From Reticulitermes lucifugus (taxonomy: Eukaryota > Arthropoda > Insecta > Blattodea > Rhinotermitidae): a stretch of 22,824 nt of DNA. Positions 9,241 to 17,905 of this stretch are shown here, in pieces. The notes under the pieces were generated by a model, which worked only from the letters and a program-made list of their open reading frames with translations, had not been told where the DNA came from and did no database searches. The stretch lies in contig JAKCWW010000233.1 of NCBI GenBank assembly GCA_026260175.1, positions 14,770-37,593 on the forward strand. The letters are read 5' to 3'. Each line of letters begins with the position of its first letter. Positions within the stretch are counted from its first letter, which is position 1. The position numbers and the translations under genes are program-made.

Positions 9241-10694
9241 CTTTATATTTTCGGATAGAAAACTGGAAGACAGATGAGTCTGCACCGAACGACAGAAAGA
9301 ATTCTCTGACTTCAATCTGCTTTTAATTTCTTCGTGAACGCAATTTTGATTTGTTAGGGTTGTTTACAAGTACCGATCATTTACCTAAACAGCATAACCA
9401 GCTGTTCTTTCTAGTGGAGACAGCCTCTTTTATAAGCAAGGAACTGACTGTTTATACATAATTTTGATGAAGTTCAGATAAAAGTCCTTGTTCAGAGCAC
9501 CTACACTTTGCGCACCAAAACCTGTGCTGCCGCACCAGGCAGTAAAAGTGCAACGCATTTTTCAAAACTTAATTCCTTAAAATCTTAAAAAGCAAAATGC
9601 TGTCAATAGGTATATCGTTAATGCTTCTACCTTAAGTCTATTTGGCCATGGATCCATAAAGGTTCCGATAGCTTGTCAGAGGAATGATCATAGCAGAAAT
9701 TTAATACTCGGTGCCGGTACCGGTTTCGGTGTGCGCCTTCAAATGATTAAACCGTGGTCTGTCGTATTCATAGATACCAAGGCATTTGAGGTTATAAACA
9801 CCCTTGACTTTTTGATTTACCGGTGTAGTGATTTATTCCTGTGATTAATTTAACACGCAACTGCAACCGCAGATTTTACGTAAGGTGGTAAGGATATGTA
9901 AAAATGGTTGTGAATAGACGCAGGATAAAGTTTTTTTTTGGGGGGGGAATGGGGGATTATGGCTTATTTCAATATGGAAATAATGTAATTCACCTAGACG
10001 GACTAACGAAAACATTTTCATGCTTCGGCTACGACAACCGATTTCCTTTAAAATTACTAAAATTTGCTCATTTAAAGCGTTGGGATCATTCGTCACTGAC
10101 CTCGGTCATCGATGAGATTTAAAGCGCGTTAAAGTTAGGGGAGTGCTCTAATTCCTTAACGCGATTACAACTGACCATCAACGCAAACACGTGGAGTGAC
10201 GTCACAGCCGGACAGCCGCATGTTGGGGGCAGGAGGCCGCGTTAAGACAATGGATGTGAGGGCAGACCAAATGCTTTAAATGGACAGGAAATACGTCACT
10301 GTGCAGCTAAACAAAGTTCTGTAAACTCAGTCCGTTTATCCTCCTATGGCGATTTAATTACTTAAAATGATTACTCAAGCACTTATTTGGCTTTGTTTAA
10401 AGGACGGTGGCTTCAATTGGAAAAAGATCTGGAATAAATCCCACAGAAACTTCTTTATTTGGTGACGAGAAGCGACACGTGTGAGCAGCTTTCTTTGATC
10501 TTTGGGATCATCGACCCACTGGGAGGTCATGAAAGGCGGCGCTTTTGTTCAAAGCTAAGAACAGTTAAGGACTCTGTAAAATTTAACAAACGAGTGATCT
10601 GCTATAATGACTTGTTTGGAGTTTAACGACGCTGTAAGTAGCTCACAGACGCTATAATTATTAAAATAAAATAATGACCATAACAAACTCCAAG
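9241..10694. other. Unassigned non-coding stretch
   Basis: No gene recognised. Overlapping 72- and 83-codon frames at 9845-10122 lie around a T9G8 run (9932-9948) and look accidental. A short inverted repeat CGCGTTAA/TTAACGCG lies at 10126-10164, with another CGCGTTAA near 10237. A palindromic TGACGTCA is at 10197-10204. Confidence 0.4.
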
Positions 10695-10696
10695 GA

Positions 10697-11005
10697 AGAG
10701 CCGTGATAGCACAGTCCTTATTATGTCTAGGCTACGGGCCGGGAAACATATTTAGATCACTGGCAGGGGCAAGAGATGTTTTTCATCCACAAAGCGTCCG
10801 GACTGCCTCTGGTTCCTACTCAGCATTGTATTCAGTGGGTACTTGGGGCCTCTCCCCTGGGCAAAGCGGCCAGGGCGAGACCACTCACCTATGTCTAGTG
10901 CCGAGTTTTAGAACGAGTGGAGCTGTAGGCCTATGTCAACTCCCCCATACGCCTTCATGGTGCGCACAGGGACAAATTTAGCTTCATTAACTCCACGGAG
11001 AAGAG
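10697..11005 (+). repeat. SINE-A copy 6, plus strand, near full length
   Basis: A tRNA-like head starts at gagccgtgatagcacagtcc. Then come ggtacttggggcctctcccc near 10838, the landmark aaagcggccaggg near 10864, ccactcacctatgtctagtg near 10880 and the tail ctcccccatacgccttcatgg near 10941-10961. It is followed by a T12 run at 11006-11017. The 92-codon frame at 10703-10981 is read-through of this SINE. Confidence 0.85.
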
Positions 11006-11017
11006 TTTTTTTTTTTT

Positions 11018-11254
11018 AGAAAATCATAGTGAGTCAGCCTACCAAAATTTCCTAACTCTTACATAACCCAGAAGACTGTAGTATGTATATGCAAAGCCTT
11101 GAAATCTTCAAGTATCTTATACACAGGCTAAGCCCTGTTTCTTGTGTCGGTTCCTTCTAAATAAATTTCTAGTTTCAGTAGGCCTACTTTCTTTTTAACA
11201 ACTTCATTCTAACTACGCACACTTTCTTCTAAGTATTTAATATCAAAATACAAG
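11018..11254. other. Unassigned; possible small family B scrap
   Basis: The segment tacataacccagaagactg near 11059 resembles the outer tip of a family B arm (cgtaacatcccagaagactt). It is too short to be sure. Confidence 0.3.
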
Positions 11255-11348
11255 TGAAAAGCCGTTTGGAAATCGTTATTTAAAACACCAACTGGATGCA
11301 CCTTTGTTCTAAAAATGTATAGATCTTTAAAACATTTCAATAAAACCC

Positions 11349-11384
11349 GACATATGTTTCGGCTCCGTAAAGAGCCATCCTCAG
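11349..11384 (-). ncRNA. Hammerhead-like ribozyme motif
   Basis: On the minus strand: CTGAGGA (11384-11378), one extra U, stem II GGCTC/GAGCC (11376-11372 with 11365-11361) around a short loop, GAAA (11360-11357), then CATATGTC ending at 11349. This satisfies the hammerhead core CUGANGA...GAAA...UH with only the extra U between A9 and stem II. The ACATATGT stretch is self-complementary, so stem III would be tiny or intermolecular. Flanking ACC and GGGT could give a weak stem I. Cleavage would fall after C at 11349. Confidence 0.5.
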
Positions 11385-11542
11385 GGTTTTTTTTTGTCAC
11401 TAAAACTGCATATAATTATATAGTGAAAGCGCCATTTCATTGGTTCAAGTTGTAAGCACAGTTTTTCACTTTTCCTCTTATTGGTGTGCACAGTCACTTA
11501 TGTTTCTTATATTACTAATAATTTAGTATTATCGTAGTATGT

Positions 11543-11545
11543 NNN
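11543..11545. other. Assembly gap (NNN)
   Basis: Three undetermined bases lie inside the inverted-repeat-bounded element. Confidence 0.95.
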
Positions 11546-11831
11546 GATGCATGGTACTGTTTCTGTAAAGAATTGCAAAAAATTAGACCAAATATGGGTT
11601 TTAATGTTTTATATGTTAATCTGTTAATTTAAGAAATTATTATGGATGACATACCTTATTCCGTGAGGTGTGTTCTTATGGTGTGTGCTGTACCTGGTTG
11701 TGTATGAGAATGGTACTATGGTATGCACGCTATGGATCTATACATTTTTAGAATAAAGGTGCATCCAGTTGGTTTTAAATAGTGATTGTCAAAAGATGCA
11801 CGGTGATTTTAGATTAAAGCCGTTTGGAAGT

Positions 11832-12116
11832 TCAATAGGAAATTTTCACAAGTCCCATTTCACGCTACGAGTTCTACATATAACCCTTCCATTCCTCCAG
11901 TATCACATATTACACAGATCCTGAGGGGCATTCAGAAAACACATTTTCCTTGAATGTGCATGCTACATAAAATTTCCGACAAAGGTTGAGACTGCAACAA
12001 AGATTAATGCCTAAATCTGCCGTTTATTGCAGCCGAGCCTGTTTTTAAATATTATGTCTTTCAATTATACAAATTCCTGCCTAACTCCCATACATAGTCA
12101 ATCATGTAAACCGTAC
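11832..12116. other. Nothing recognised
   Basis: AT-rich non-coding spacer. Confidence 0.4.
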
Positions 12117-12300
12117 CTTGAAGAATTCAAGTCTTATGGGATATTACACCGTGTAGACTGGTAAATATTTTCCCACGTTTCGACGCAATACAGTATTAAT
12201 GGACTAAATGGCCCTGAAGATAAAGATACAAATATCTTTCAAAACATTGACATCTACCACTCGACACAGCGTAAATCCCCAGATGAATTGAATCTCCAAC
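12117..12300. repeat. Family B element, complete but diverged
   Basis: The left arm (12117-12168: cttgaagaattcaagtctta, tgggatattacaccg, actggtaaata) matches in reverse complement the right arm (about 12250-12300: taccactcgacacagcg, gatgaattgaatctcc). A worn core cccacgtttcg is at 12172-12182 and ccctgaaga at 12212. It is older and more decayed than the unit at 6214. Confidence 0.6.
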
Positions 12301-12924
12301 AACGCTGCTACGTAGCATAAGAATAGCAAATCTTGCACAAAACTCTTTGTATTTTACAGTACAGATGACTAACATTACATACAAATTTCAGCAATGGTAC
12401 ATATTTATTTTTTCTATTACTTTCCTAAATGCGTCATGCTGGATAAGAGGTCAGCAAACAAGGGAAAAAGTTTCTAAATCTTTGTTTTGCCACTCCATAT
12501 CCTCCGCGACTTGAAACTACTTGTTTCATGGGACTCTTCAGACCCAGAACTTATATGAAAGCTTGCGTCCTTCCCCACTTTCTCCAAACCAAACCTCCTT
12601 TCGTGTTCCCGATCTCCGAGAAAATATGTCCAGCGTTACTCCTTTGGCCTTTCAAAATCGGTAGGTTACTGCAGCATAAAACCGAGCGCATGAGTATGGA
12701 AGGCGACCGCCGTCCGCCAGAAGAGTGGGCTATGTGGAGGAACTTCGATTAACAGCGACCAAGTACTGCAGCAGAGTTATGGAAGAGGCGAAGGGCGGCT
12801 GGCACTGCCTTGGAACGGCCACGCTGTGGAAGGGGGAAGCGATGGTGAGTGTAAACTTTGACCAAGGAGTTGAGGGTGGGAAAGGGTTGAAGGGAAAGGC
12901 AAGAAGAAGGGGTTGAGTTCCGGT

Positions 12925-12960
<36 letters not shown>

Positions 12961-13070
12961 CTAGGAATATAGATGTTTAGTTATAGTCAGCTTGGACAGC
13001 ACACTACAGCTGTACAACTAAACCTGCATAAACTTCCAAGAAGTGGACTATTTTATTTATTTATGTATGA
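12301..13070. other. Unassigned; GC-richer island with a splice-donor-like site
   Basis: From about 12690 to 12910 base composition is visibly richer in G and C than the surroundings. Frames at 12528-12752 and 12725-12916 lack recognisable motifs. ATG followed by GTGAGT at 12841-12849 would make a good splice donor, so a host untranslated or coding exon is conceivable but unsupported. Minus-strand openness at 12730-12927 reflects composition. Confidence 0.3.
12927..12958 (+). repeat. (AG)16 microsatellite
   Basis: This is an uninterrupted dinucleotide AG tract of 32 bases. Confidence 0.95.
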
Positions 13071-13074
13071 AAAG

Positions 13075-13475
13075 GTAAAGTTTTCCCTGCAGACGCAATG
13101 AAAGCAAAGAGGGCTGTAGAGGTATAACTCCACTCATTCATAACCAGTGCTGGCGAGAGGGGGGGTAAGCTGGTACAAATTACCGGGGCCCGAATATGCT
13201 GCGTATGTTTCGATTTTTAGGTGGTACGCCGTTGCTGGGGGGCGAAAAATTGTTTCACCCGGACCCGAATCCTTTCTCGGCGGCCCTGTTCATAACCTGG
13301 ACATTAGATGGCGGCGAGCTGTCAACTTCATGCCCCGACCGCTTTACCTTCGGGAAAGAACCGTGTAGGCATTGAATAGGAGGCTGTATGGGCTCCAGAG
13401 CCGGTATGGACGTTTCGGAGAAAAGTGTCTTGCCCCGAGGGCACTGGAAGCCCGGAAGGACCAGCCTAGTCACTA
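13075..13475 (-). repeat. SINE-A copy 7, minus strand, split by a hAT insertion
   Basis: The tail is at 13080-13136 (gtagaggtataactccactc), interrupted at 13145-13288. It resumes with the landmark gccccgaccgctttacc at 13332, aggaggctgtatggg near 13380 and gagccggtatgg near 13397. The head region runs to about 13475 (ccagcctagtcactataat). Removing the insertion restores normal SINE-A spacing. Confidence 0.85.
13145..13288. mobile_element. Short hAT-type MITE inside SINE-A
   Basis: A perfect 8-bp duplication TTCATAAC flanks the element (13137-13144 and 13289-13296), which is 144 bp long. Its ends cagtgctggcgag and, in reverse complement, cagggccgccgag form imperfect terminal inverted repeats beginning CAG. 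An 8-bp duplication and CAG-type ends are the hAT superfamily hallmark. It has no coding capacity, so transposase would come in trans. Confidence 0.8.
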
Positions 13476-13860
13476 TAATATTGATTTATATAGATTACTA
13501 ATGATACTGCCCGTATACCGTAAATATAGTGTTGAATGTTAGAATAAATGGTTAAACATGGATTGGAATACATATAGAACAAAGAAATCTTGGGTTAACA
13601 GAATAAAATATCAACGGTTTTTACCTGGAAGACTGACAGAGGCCATGTCAACACTGACTCAGGATTGTCGGTGTGACGGTCGTGATTATAAATCGGACAC
13701 CTCACAAACACAAGTCAGGAGCCTTACCACTTGTGTCAGCTTCTGCACTGTCATCATTTCTAGCATACACGTGTATTAAATATCTCGAAACTCACATCCA
13801 TAATCCTCAGTATGGATACGGACGTAACAGATCAAATATGCGAGGTCTGGTTCTTACAGC
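13476..13860. other. Nothing recognised
   Basis: Two short overlapping plus-strand frames (13558-13779, 13673-13888) have no motif. The second runs into a family B repeat. Confidence 0.4.
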
Positions 13861-13970
13861 AGTGTTGCTGAAGGTTCAAGGCTTCTGAGATGTTATGACT
13901 TGTCGACTGGTAAACAGTCGCCGACATTTCGAAAGGCAATAGTGTCTTCATCTTTAGTTTCTAGCAAACC
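13861..13970 (+). repeat. Family B element, single (left) arm
   Basis: Contains tgttgctgaaggttcaaggc, ttctgagatgttatgac, tcgactggtaaac and the core gccgacatttcg at 13919-13932, then gtgtcttcatc at 13943. The core differs from the family by one base (gacatttcg). No right arm follows. Confidence 0.65.
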
Positions 13971-14064
13971 AAGAGCACTACGATGCTCCCCAAAGTCTGT
14001 GACTATTTGCCAGTCCACACATATAACAGCCCAAACTACTTGAAAGTTCTAAATCAACTATAAA

Positions 14065-14345
14065 AGAAAAGTTCACCCTAGAACAGACCATCAAAGCCCA
14101 GAGTGGGAGTAGAGATATAGCTCTACTTTATCTTTAACCTTGGCGCTAGATGAGGGTGGGTGTTCAAAGCCACGCCCCGACTGCTTTACCCCCGGGAGAG
14201 AGACTCGGTACCCATTGTGCAGGAGGCTGGATGGGCCCCAAGGGCAGGTCTGGACGGTTGCGTAAAATCTCGCCCCAACCGGAATTCGATCCCCAGACCG
14301 TCCGGCCGATAGCGAGTTGCTATACCAACTACGCTATCCCGACCC
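14065..14345 (-). repeat. SINE-A copy 8, minus strand, full length with tRNA-like head
   Basis: The minus-strand head has A box TAGCGTAGTTGG (14336-14325) and the B-box-like GGGGATCGAATT (14294-14283). The body landmark gccccgactgctttacc is at 14174. The tail is at 14067-14120 (caccctagaacagaccatc), matching the right edge of the window. This is the best copy for defining the family's pol III promoter on the minus strand. The 69-codon frame at 14150-14359 is read-through. Confidence 0.9.
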
Positions 14346-14604
14346 TCGATATTAACTAGGCCTATGGATTTAGAAACTTTTACACTCTGCGAGTTTTGAA
14401 TACCAACTGGCAGTGTAGCTACTCAGTACACCACACATGTGTATAGTTCAAGAAAGCTTGCACATCAATTAGAAGACAGATACTGTGTGACGTTTTAACT
14501 AAACTGGGAATACCCAGGGAACTGTTAGTTCAATTTAAAATGTGTAAGAATGTGAGACCTCATCAAGTTTGTATACATAAAAACTGCAAGGTCTGAGGTT
14601 GTCA
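14346..14604. other. Nothing recognised
   Basis: Non-coding spacer. Confidence 0.4.
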
Positions 14605-14620
14605 CAGCGGTGTTGATGAA

Positions 14621-14831
14621 GATTCATGTATTTGAGACGCGCCTCCGTGTCGATGGGTAAATTATTACCGACGTTTCGAATGAGCTCGCTACCTCATATT
14701 CAGAATTTATGCATTTCTATAAGAGTGTCCGTGGACTGCGAAGGTCCTGAACACTGAAGCAGCAATATCATCCGAAACGTCGGAAACTATATACTAGTCG
14801 AAGCGGCGTCATATGCCAAGGGCCTTGAATC
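14621..14831. repeat. Family B element, complete unit with two inverted cores
   Basis: Left arm 14621-14678 (gattcatg... ttaccgacgtttcga) and right arm 14773-14831 (cgaaacgtcgg... ccttgaatc) are inverted copies about 95 bases apart. The left core on the minus strand reads CTGAATA, a TGAG/CTCA stem and GAAACGTC. The right core on the plus strand reads CTGAAGC (14754-14760) and GAAACGTC (14774-14781). Both depart from the hammerhead consensus in the CUGANGA segment. Confidence 0.7.
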
Positions 14832-14989
14832 GGGGCTAACTCAAAGGAGTGCTTTACGCCACAGCCTTTATTTGTACCCTTGGAATAATCTATTGCGACA
14901 GACAAGAGAATTAAAATTTTTGGGAAATGAAAGGCGTTAACTCAGGTGCTTGTTTATGATGGAGGAGACTACAGATTCTATAAATAATG

Positions 14990-15250
14990 TTACTATAATT
15001 TTATTTAGTAATTTGGTTAGTTCGTTAATTATTTCCAAAGAAGTCATACGCAATTCTTTAAACGTTCAGTGGTTACTATAGTGACCACATTTTTTACTAT
15101 TAAACAAAACTGTGTTTCGCCAAATGTGTATTTATGAGCTCCGTATGGCTCTGAATGTAAACAATGTTTTCGGCTTAACCTGTCTGCTTTTTAAATGGCG
15201 ACCAATTGTGTTCTCTGTGAGGTAGGAAACGAATTTTTACACATTAAGTA
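14990..15250 (+). repeat. Family C interspersed repeat, copy 2
   Basis: Collinear with 3340-3625: ctttaaacgttcagtggtta near 15056, a gtgtatttatg block near 15125 and gtgttctctgtgagg near 15207. Its class is unknown. Confidence 0.5.
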
Positions 15251-15347
15251 GACGAACTTAGACAGAAATCTAGGTTACGTCGCGAGCCAGGTTATGTGAC
15301 ATACATGGTGGATAAAGTGGTTAATGTTGTTCCCAAATACTTGAACT

Positions 15348-15503
15348 CAGGGGTGCACAAATTTTCCAAAAATTGAGGGACCACCTTCAAAAACTCTAGG
15401 CGACATAAACAAATTTCCAAACTGAGGATCCATAAATATTAGGCGCTACAGTACAAAATTTGGTGGTAACGACGACCTGGCGCGCAGAATTTGTGCACCC
15501 CTG
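15348..15503. mobile_element. hAT-type MITE, 156 bp
   Basis: Perfect 16-bp terminal inverted repeats caggggtgcacaaatt lie at 15348-15363 and 15488-15503. The flanks CTTGAACT (15340-15347) and CTTGGACT (15504-15511) are an 8-bp duplication with one mismatch. CAGGGGTG ends with 8-bp duplications are typical of hAT elements. There is no open frame inside, so it is non-autonomous. Confidence 0.85.
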
Positions 15504-15629
15504 CTTGGACTGTAACACGTTTTGGAAGTATTTAATAGCTGTTTTATACTGTGAGTTTGTGGCACATTCTGTTAGCAGGACAGGAAAACAAGTAAGAAAG
15601 AATTATTTGAGGATTTAGCAGCGATTACG

Positions 15630-15780
15630 ACTTATATGTTTATCTAAATTATGACACAGTCGTTATCAGTGTTTCTTGAGGGGCATACTGCCTCTTGCTT
15701 CAGATTAGAAGACAGGAAGCAGTATGTTACTCCGAAAAAGTTGTAATCACTTACTAGATCACACTGCGTTATATGCCACA
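15630..15780. repeat. Degenerate family B-like unit with internal hairpin
   Basis: The right part (tccgaaaaagttgtaatcac, then tactagatcacactgcg) is a worn family B arm. The centre forms a hairpin between gcatactgcctcttgcttc (15683-15701) and its near reverse complement at 15708-15727. The left arm is barely recognisable. Confidence 0.4.
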
Positions 15781-16017
15781 AGATAACAGTAACGCAGCAA
15801 GGAAATAATTAGGAAAAACTGTATGAAATGAAGCTGATTTCTGTCGTGATATCGGCAAAAGGACGGGGTCCAGATACATTTCATTTCACTGTGTCTTTAA
15901 ACGGACACATAAATTTATGAAATCCGCGCTGTCGACGTTGTTATATGTCTTGGGGCAACATGAAAAGCAGCGAGTAAGCGGCAAGACTGTTGTTTTTGGT
16001 AACACTTGCCGCGCAGC
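15781..16017. other. Nothing recognised
   Basis: Non-coding spacer. Confidence 0.4.
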
Positions 16018-16096
16018 GTATGAATAATTAACACAGACCATTCCACCGCTCAGCCCCAAGGTCATCTGGTGGAAATCCTCTTGTAATTATTCATAC
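16018..16096. repeat. 79-base imperfect palindrome
   Basis: Perfect 13-bp outer arms gtatgaataatta (16018-16030) and taattattcatac (16084-16096), plus inner arms ttccacc (16041-16047) and ggtggaa (16068-16074) in register, give a long stem with a roughly 20-base loop. It could be a tiny MITE or the centre of an older foldback. Confidence 0.6.
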
Positions 16097-16451
16097 TCTT
16101 GTAAATATAATAAGACTGTTTCTGTTACCTCAAACACCGGTGCTGTTTACCTAATCGAGAAGATTTGGGTTCAGGTCCCACATTCTTATGTAATGTCACA
16201 GTGCGTGTCGGTATTAGTACGTTTGCATCGCTTTCGGTGTGGCCCATCTGGGATTGCTTCAAGATATTTCTGGACCCAAAGAAATACCCTTAGGGTCCTA
16301 CCAATGCTTATTCCTAAACTGACAATGCAGATAAAGCAAATATAAAAGAACTGTTTGACCTAATCTATGAAATAAAACCAACCTTTAGGGGCCCCTTGAC
16401 GGTGGAACAAGACGCAGCGGCGTTGAATGAGATAGTCGTCAAGCGGCCTTG
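16097..16451. other. Unassigned; weak tRNA-like B box
   Basis: GGGTTCAGGTCCC at 16168-16180 resembles a B box, but no convincing A box lies at the proper distance. Otherwise nothing is recognised. Confidence 0.25.
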
Positions 16452-16459
16452 GTCCCAGG

Positions 16460-16695
16460 CAATGGCGCAGCTAGATTTTTGGCACCCGGGGCGAGTAATC
16501 ACAAACCGCCCCTAACAGAACGAATTTAAAAAGAATCACAATTACTTATTGAATTTTATTTTAGTTAGCTGAATAATTTAAAACTTCTTGAGTACAGAAA
16601 ATCAAAATTTTTTATTGAGATATTCATTTTGCCGCCCACTGCACCCTGCCGCCAATGGCGGCCGCACCACTCCCCCCCNCAAAGCTACGCCACTG
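16460..16695. mobile_element. hAT-type non-autonomous element, 236 bp
   Basis: The left end caatggcgcagctag and the right end (reverse complement cagtggcgtagcttt) are imperfect terminal inverted repeats of the CAGTGGCGTAGC type common in hAT elements. The flanks GTCCCAGG (16452-16459) and TCCCCAGG (16696-16703) fit a decayed 8-bp duplication. An N at 16679 falls in a C run. The 81-codon frame from 16629 crosses the element end and is not a gene. Confidence 0.75.
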
Positions 16696-16703
16696 TCCCC
16701 AGG

Positions 16704-17312
16704 TTAAAATATCTGCATGGACGAAGGCTTAAACAGGTCCTTGTAAACCTTCTTCCATGCTTCGAGACACATTCTGGTAATTCCTCACAGAACACTGATG
16801 CTTCGTTTGTCCTTGCCAAATTCAGCACTCATAACAACTTCGTGATGCGAGCTTGTATATTTTACGTAGTCTAGAAAACTTCAATAATATACAACATGAA
16901 AACAATTGGCGTATAAATTCTCCATGCTGTGATGATTATACAAAAATTCGAAATTTGATAAAACATATGTCCTGAGACGTTTGATTATCGAGAAAACACG
17001 TAACTGTCACATGGAATAAAACGATTTTCAGCCGTACTATTTGTTACGACTGTAATACGCATTGTTTACTGTATTCAAAGCATACAGTGCAGAGCAGGGC
17101 TCAGTTGTGATCGAATAATCATGGATTATACAGACGAATACTGCGACATGCACGGGAATTCGCGCTACACATACTCGTACATTACCCGGGTCAAGGTCAT
17201 CCAGACGCTGATGTATTTCGAAGATTGCAGCAGCATTTTCATGAGGGATAAAGTGTAACACCTACGCAATTCTGAATGCAGGACACCTACGCACTGTACT
17301 GACACTAGCTAA
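16704..17312. other. Nothing recognised
   Basis: AT-rich non-coding DNA. A 74-codon minus-strand frame (17037-17261) shows no motif. Confidence 0.4.
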
Positions 17313-17392
17313 TAAAGGTACGCGCACACTGGAGTGCGTCGGACGCGTCGCACGAGTCGGAATATTTTTGCTGAGTAAGCACACTGCATCGA

Positions 17393-17497
17393 TTATCGCG
17401 TTTCTTCGTCAAAGATATAGGGAACTAAGAAAGTTAATTTTTTTCCAAATTTCGGAGCCTTCATCTTTGACGCTGCGTGGCCTCTTTTTGTTTTTCG
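17393..17497 (-). pseudogene. MADF protein, second part (3' remnant)
   Basis: Minus-strand frame with RKTKRGHAASKMKAPKF then LTFLVPYIFDEETR and a stop at 17393. A Lys/Ser/Ala-rich linker followed by LxFLxPYIxDxET is the usual continuation of the MADF domain in Harbinger-associated proteins. It lies to the left of the nuclease fragment, while MADF exon 1 lies to the right. Upstream sequence of this exon, including its acceptor, is not recognisable. Confidence 0.6.
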
Positions 17498-17783
17498 AAG
17501 GATTTTGGTAAGAAAATTTCGATTTCTTGAAAGAAAATTATGTATGTCACACGAACATATAAAGACTGTTTTACTTGCTGCTTGCACCTGTCACTGGACA
17601 GAAAATGATCTCAGTATTTCTATTTCCGATATGAAGGGCTTGCAAAATATTCAGAAAATTGGTGGAAATTTCTCTGTTAGTGCACTGCAAATCAGAGACC
17701 GGTTTAAGAGTTATTTTAATTCGGCTGCAGGTTCTTTAGAAGGGCAACTGAGAAAAGTTCGAAAAAGAAAAATATTTACTTGA
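17485..17783 (+). pseudogene. Harbinger nuclease (transposase), C-terminal remnant
   Basis: The frame is open from before 17485 to a stop at 17783. In order it shows ILVRKFRFLERKL, then VLLAACTCHW where the family usually has VLACCxLHN, then IRDRFKSYFNSAAGS, the usual IRDxFxxYFxSxxG end of HARBI1-type nucleases. The catalytic DDE core and all N-terminal sequence are missing, and the usual His-Asn is His-Trp. It cannot encode an active enzyme. No start codon is apparent, and the N-terminal boundary is the internal deletion junction near 17490. Confidence 0.75.
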
Positions 17784-17899
17784 ATCACATGTCTACTCTT
17801 TATGATACATGTGTTTTGCTTAAGTGTTTGTATTATTTTATATCGATAAAATAATTATAGCATAATAGATTCACATTGTTATAATAAACTTCTTTTAAA

Positions 17900-17905
17900 A
17901 CTTAC
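17900..17905 (-). other. Splice donor after MADF exon 1
   Basis: Minus-strand CAG followed by GTAAGT exactly matches the eukaryotic 5' splice-site consensus and falls within the MADF domain between codons. Confidence 0.65.

Larger units (their letters stand above)
11271..11787. mobile_element. Inverted-repeat-bounded element, possibly Penelope-like remnant
   Basis: Arms at 11271-11325 and 11735-11787 are about 95% reverse-complementary (aaccaactggatgcaccttt and its partner), separated by about 410 bases. The word AAAGCCGTTTGGAA lies just outside both ends (about 11259-11273 and 11818-11831) and may be a target duplication. The interior holds a hammerhead-like motif and a block near 11430-11500 (cactttt, cctcttattgg) that recalls Penelope-like ends. 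No protein remnant is visible. An NNN gap lies at 11543-11545. Confidence 0.5.

Noticed and set aside
10197..10204. CRE palindrome TGACGTCA
   Set aside because: An 8-mer occurs by chance about once per 65 kb, and no gene start is nearby.
10703..10981. 92-codon plus-strand ORF
   Set aside because: It lies wholly within SINE-A copy 6 and is read-through of a non-coding repeat.
16168..16180. B-box-like GGGTTCAGGTCCC as another SINE
   Set aside because: No A box at the proper spacing and no match to the other families.
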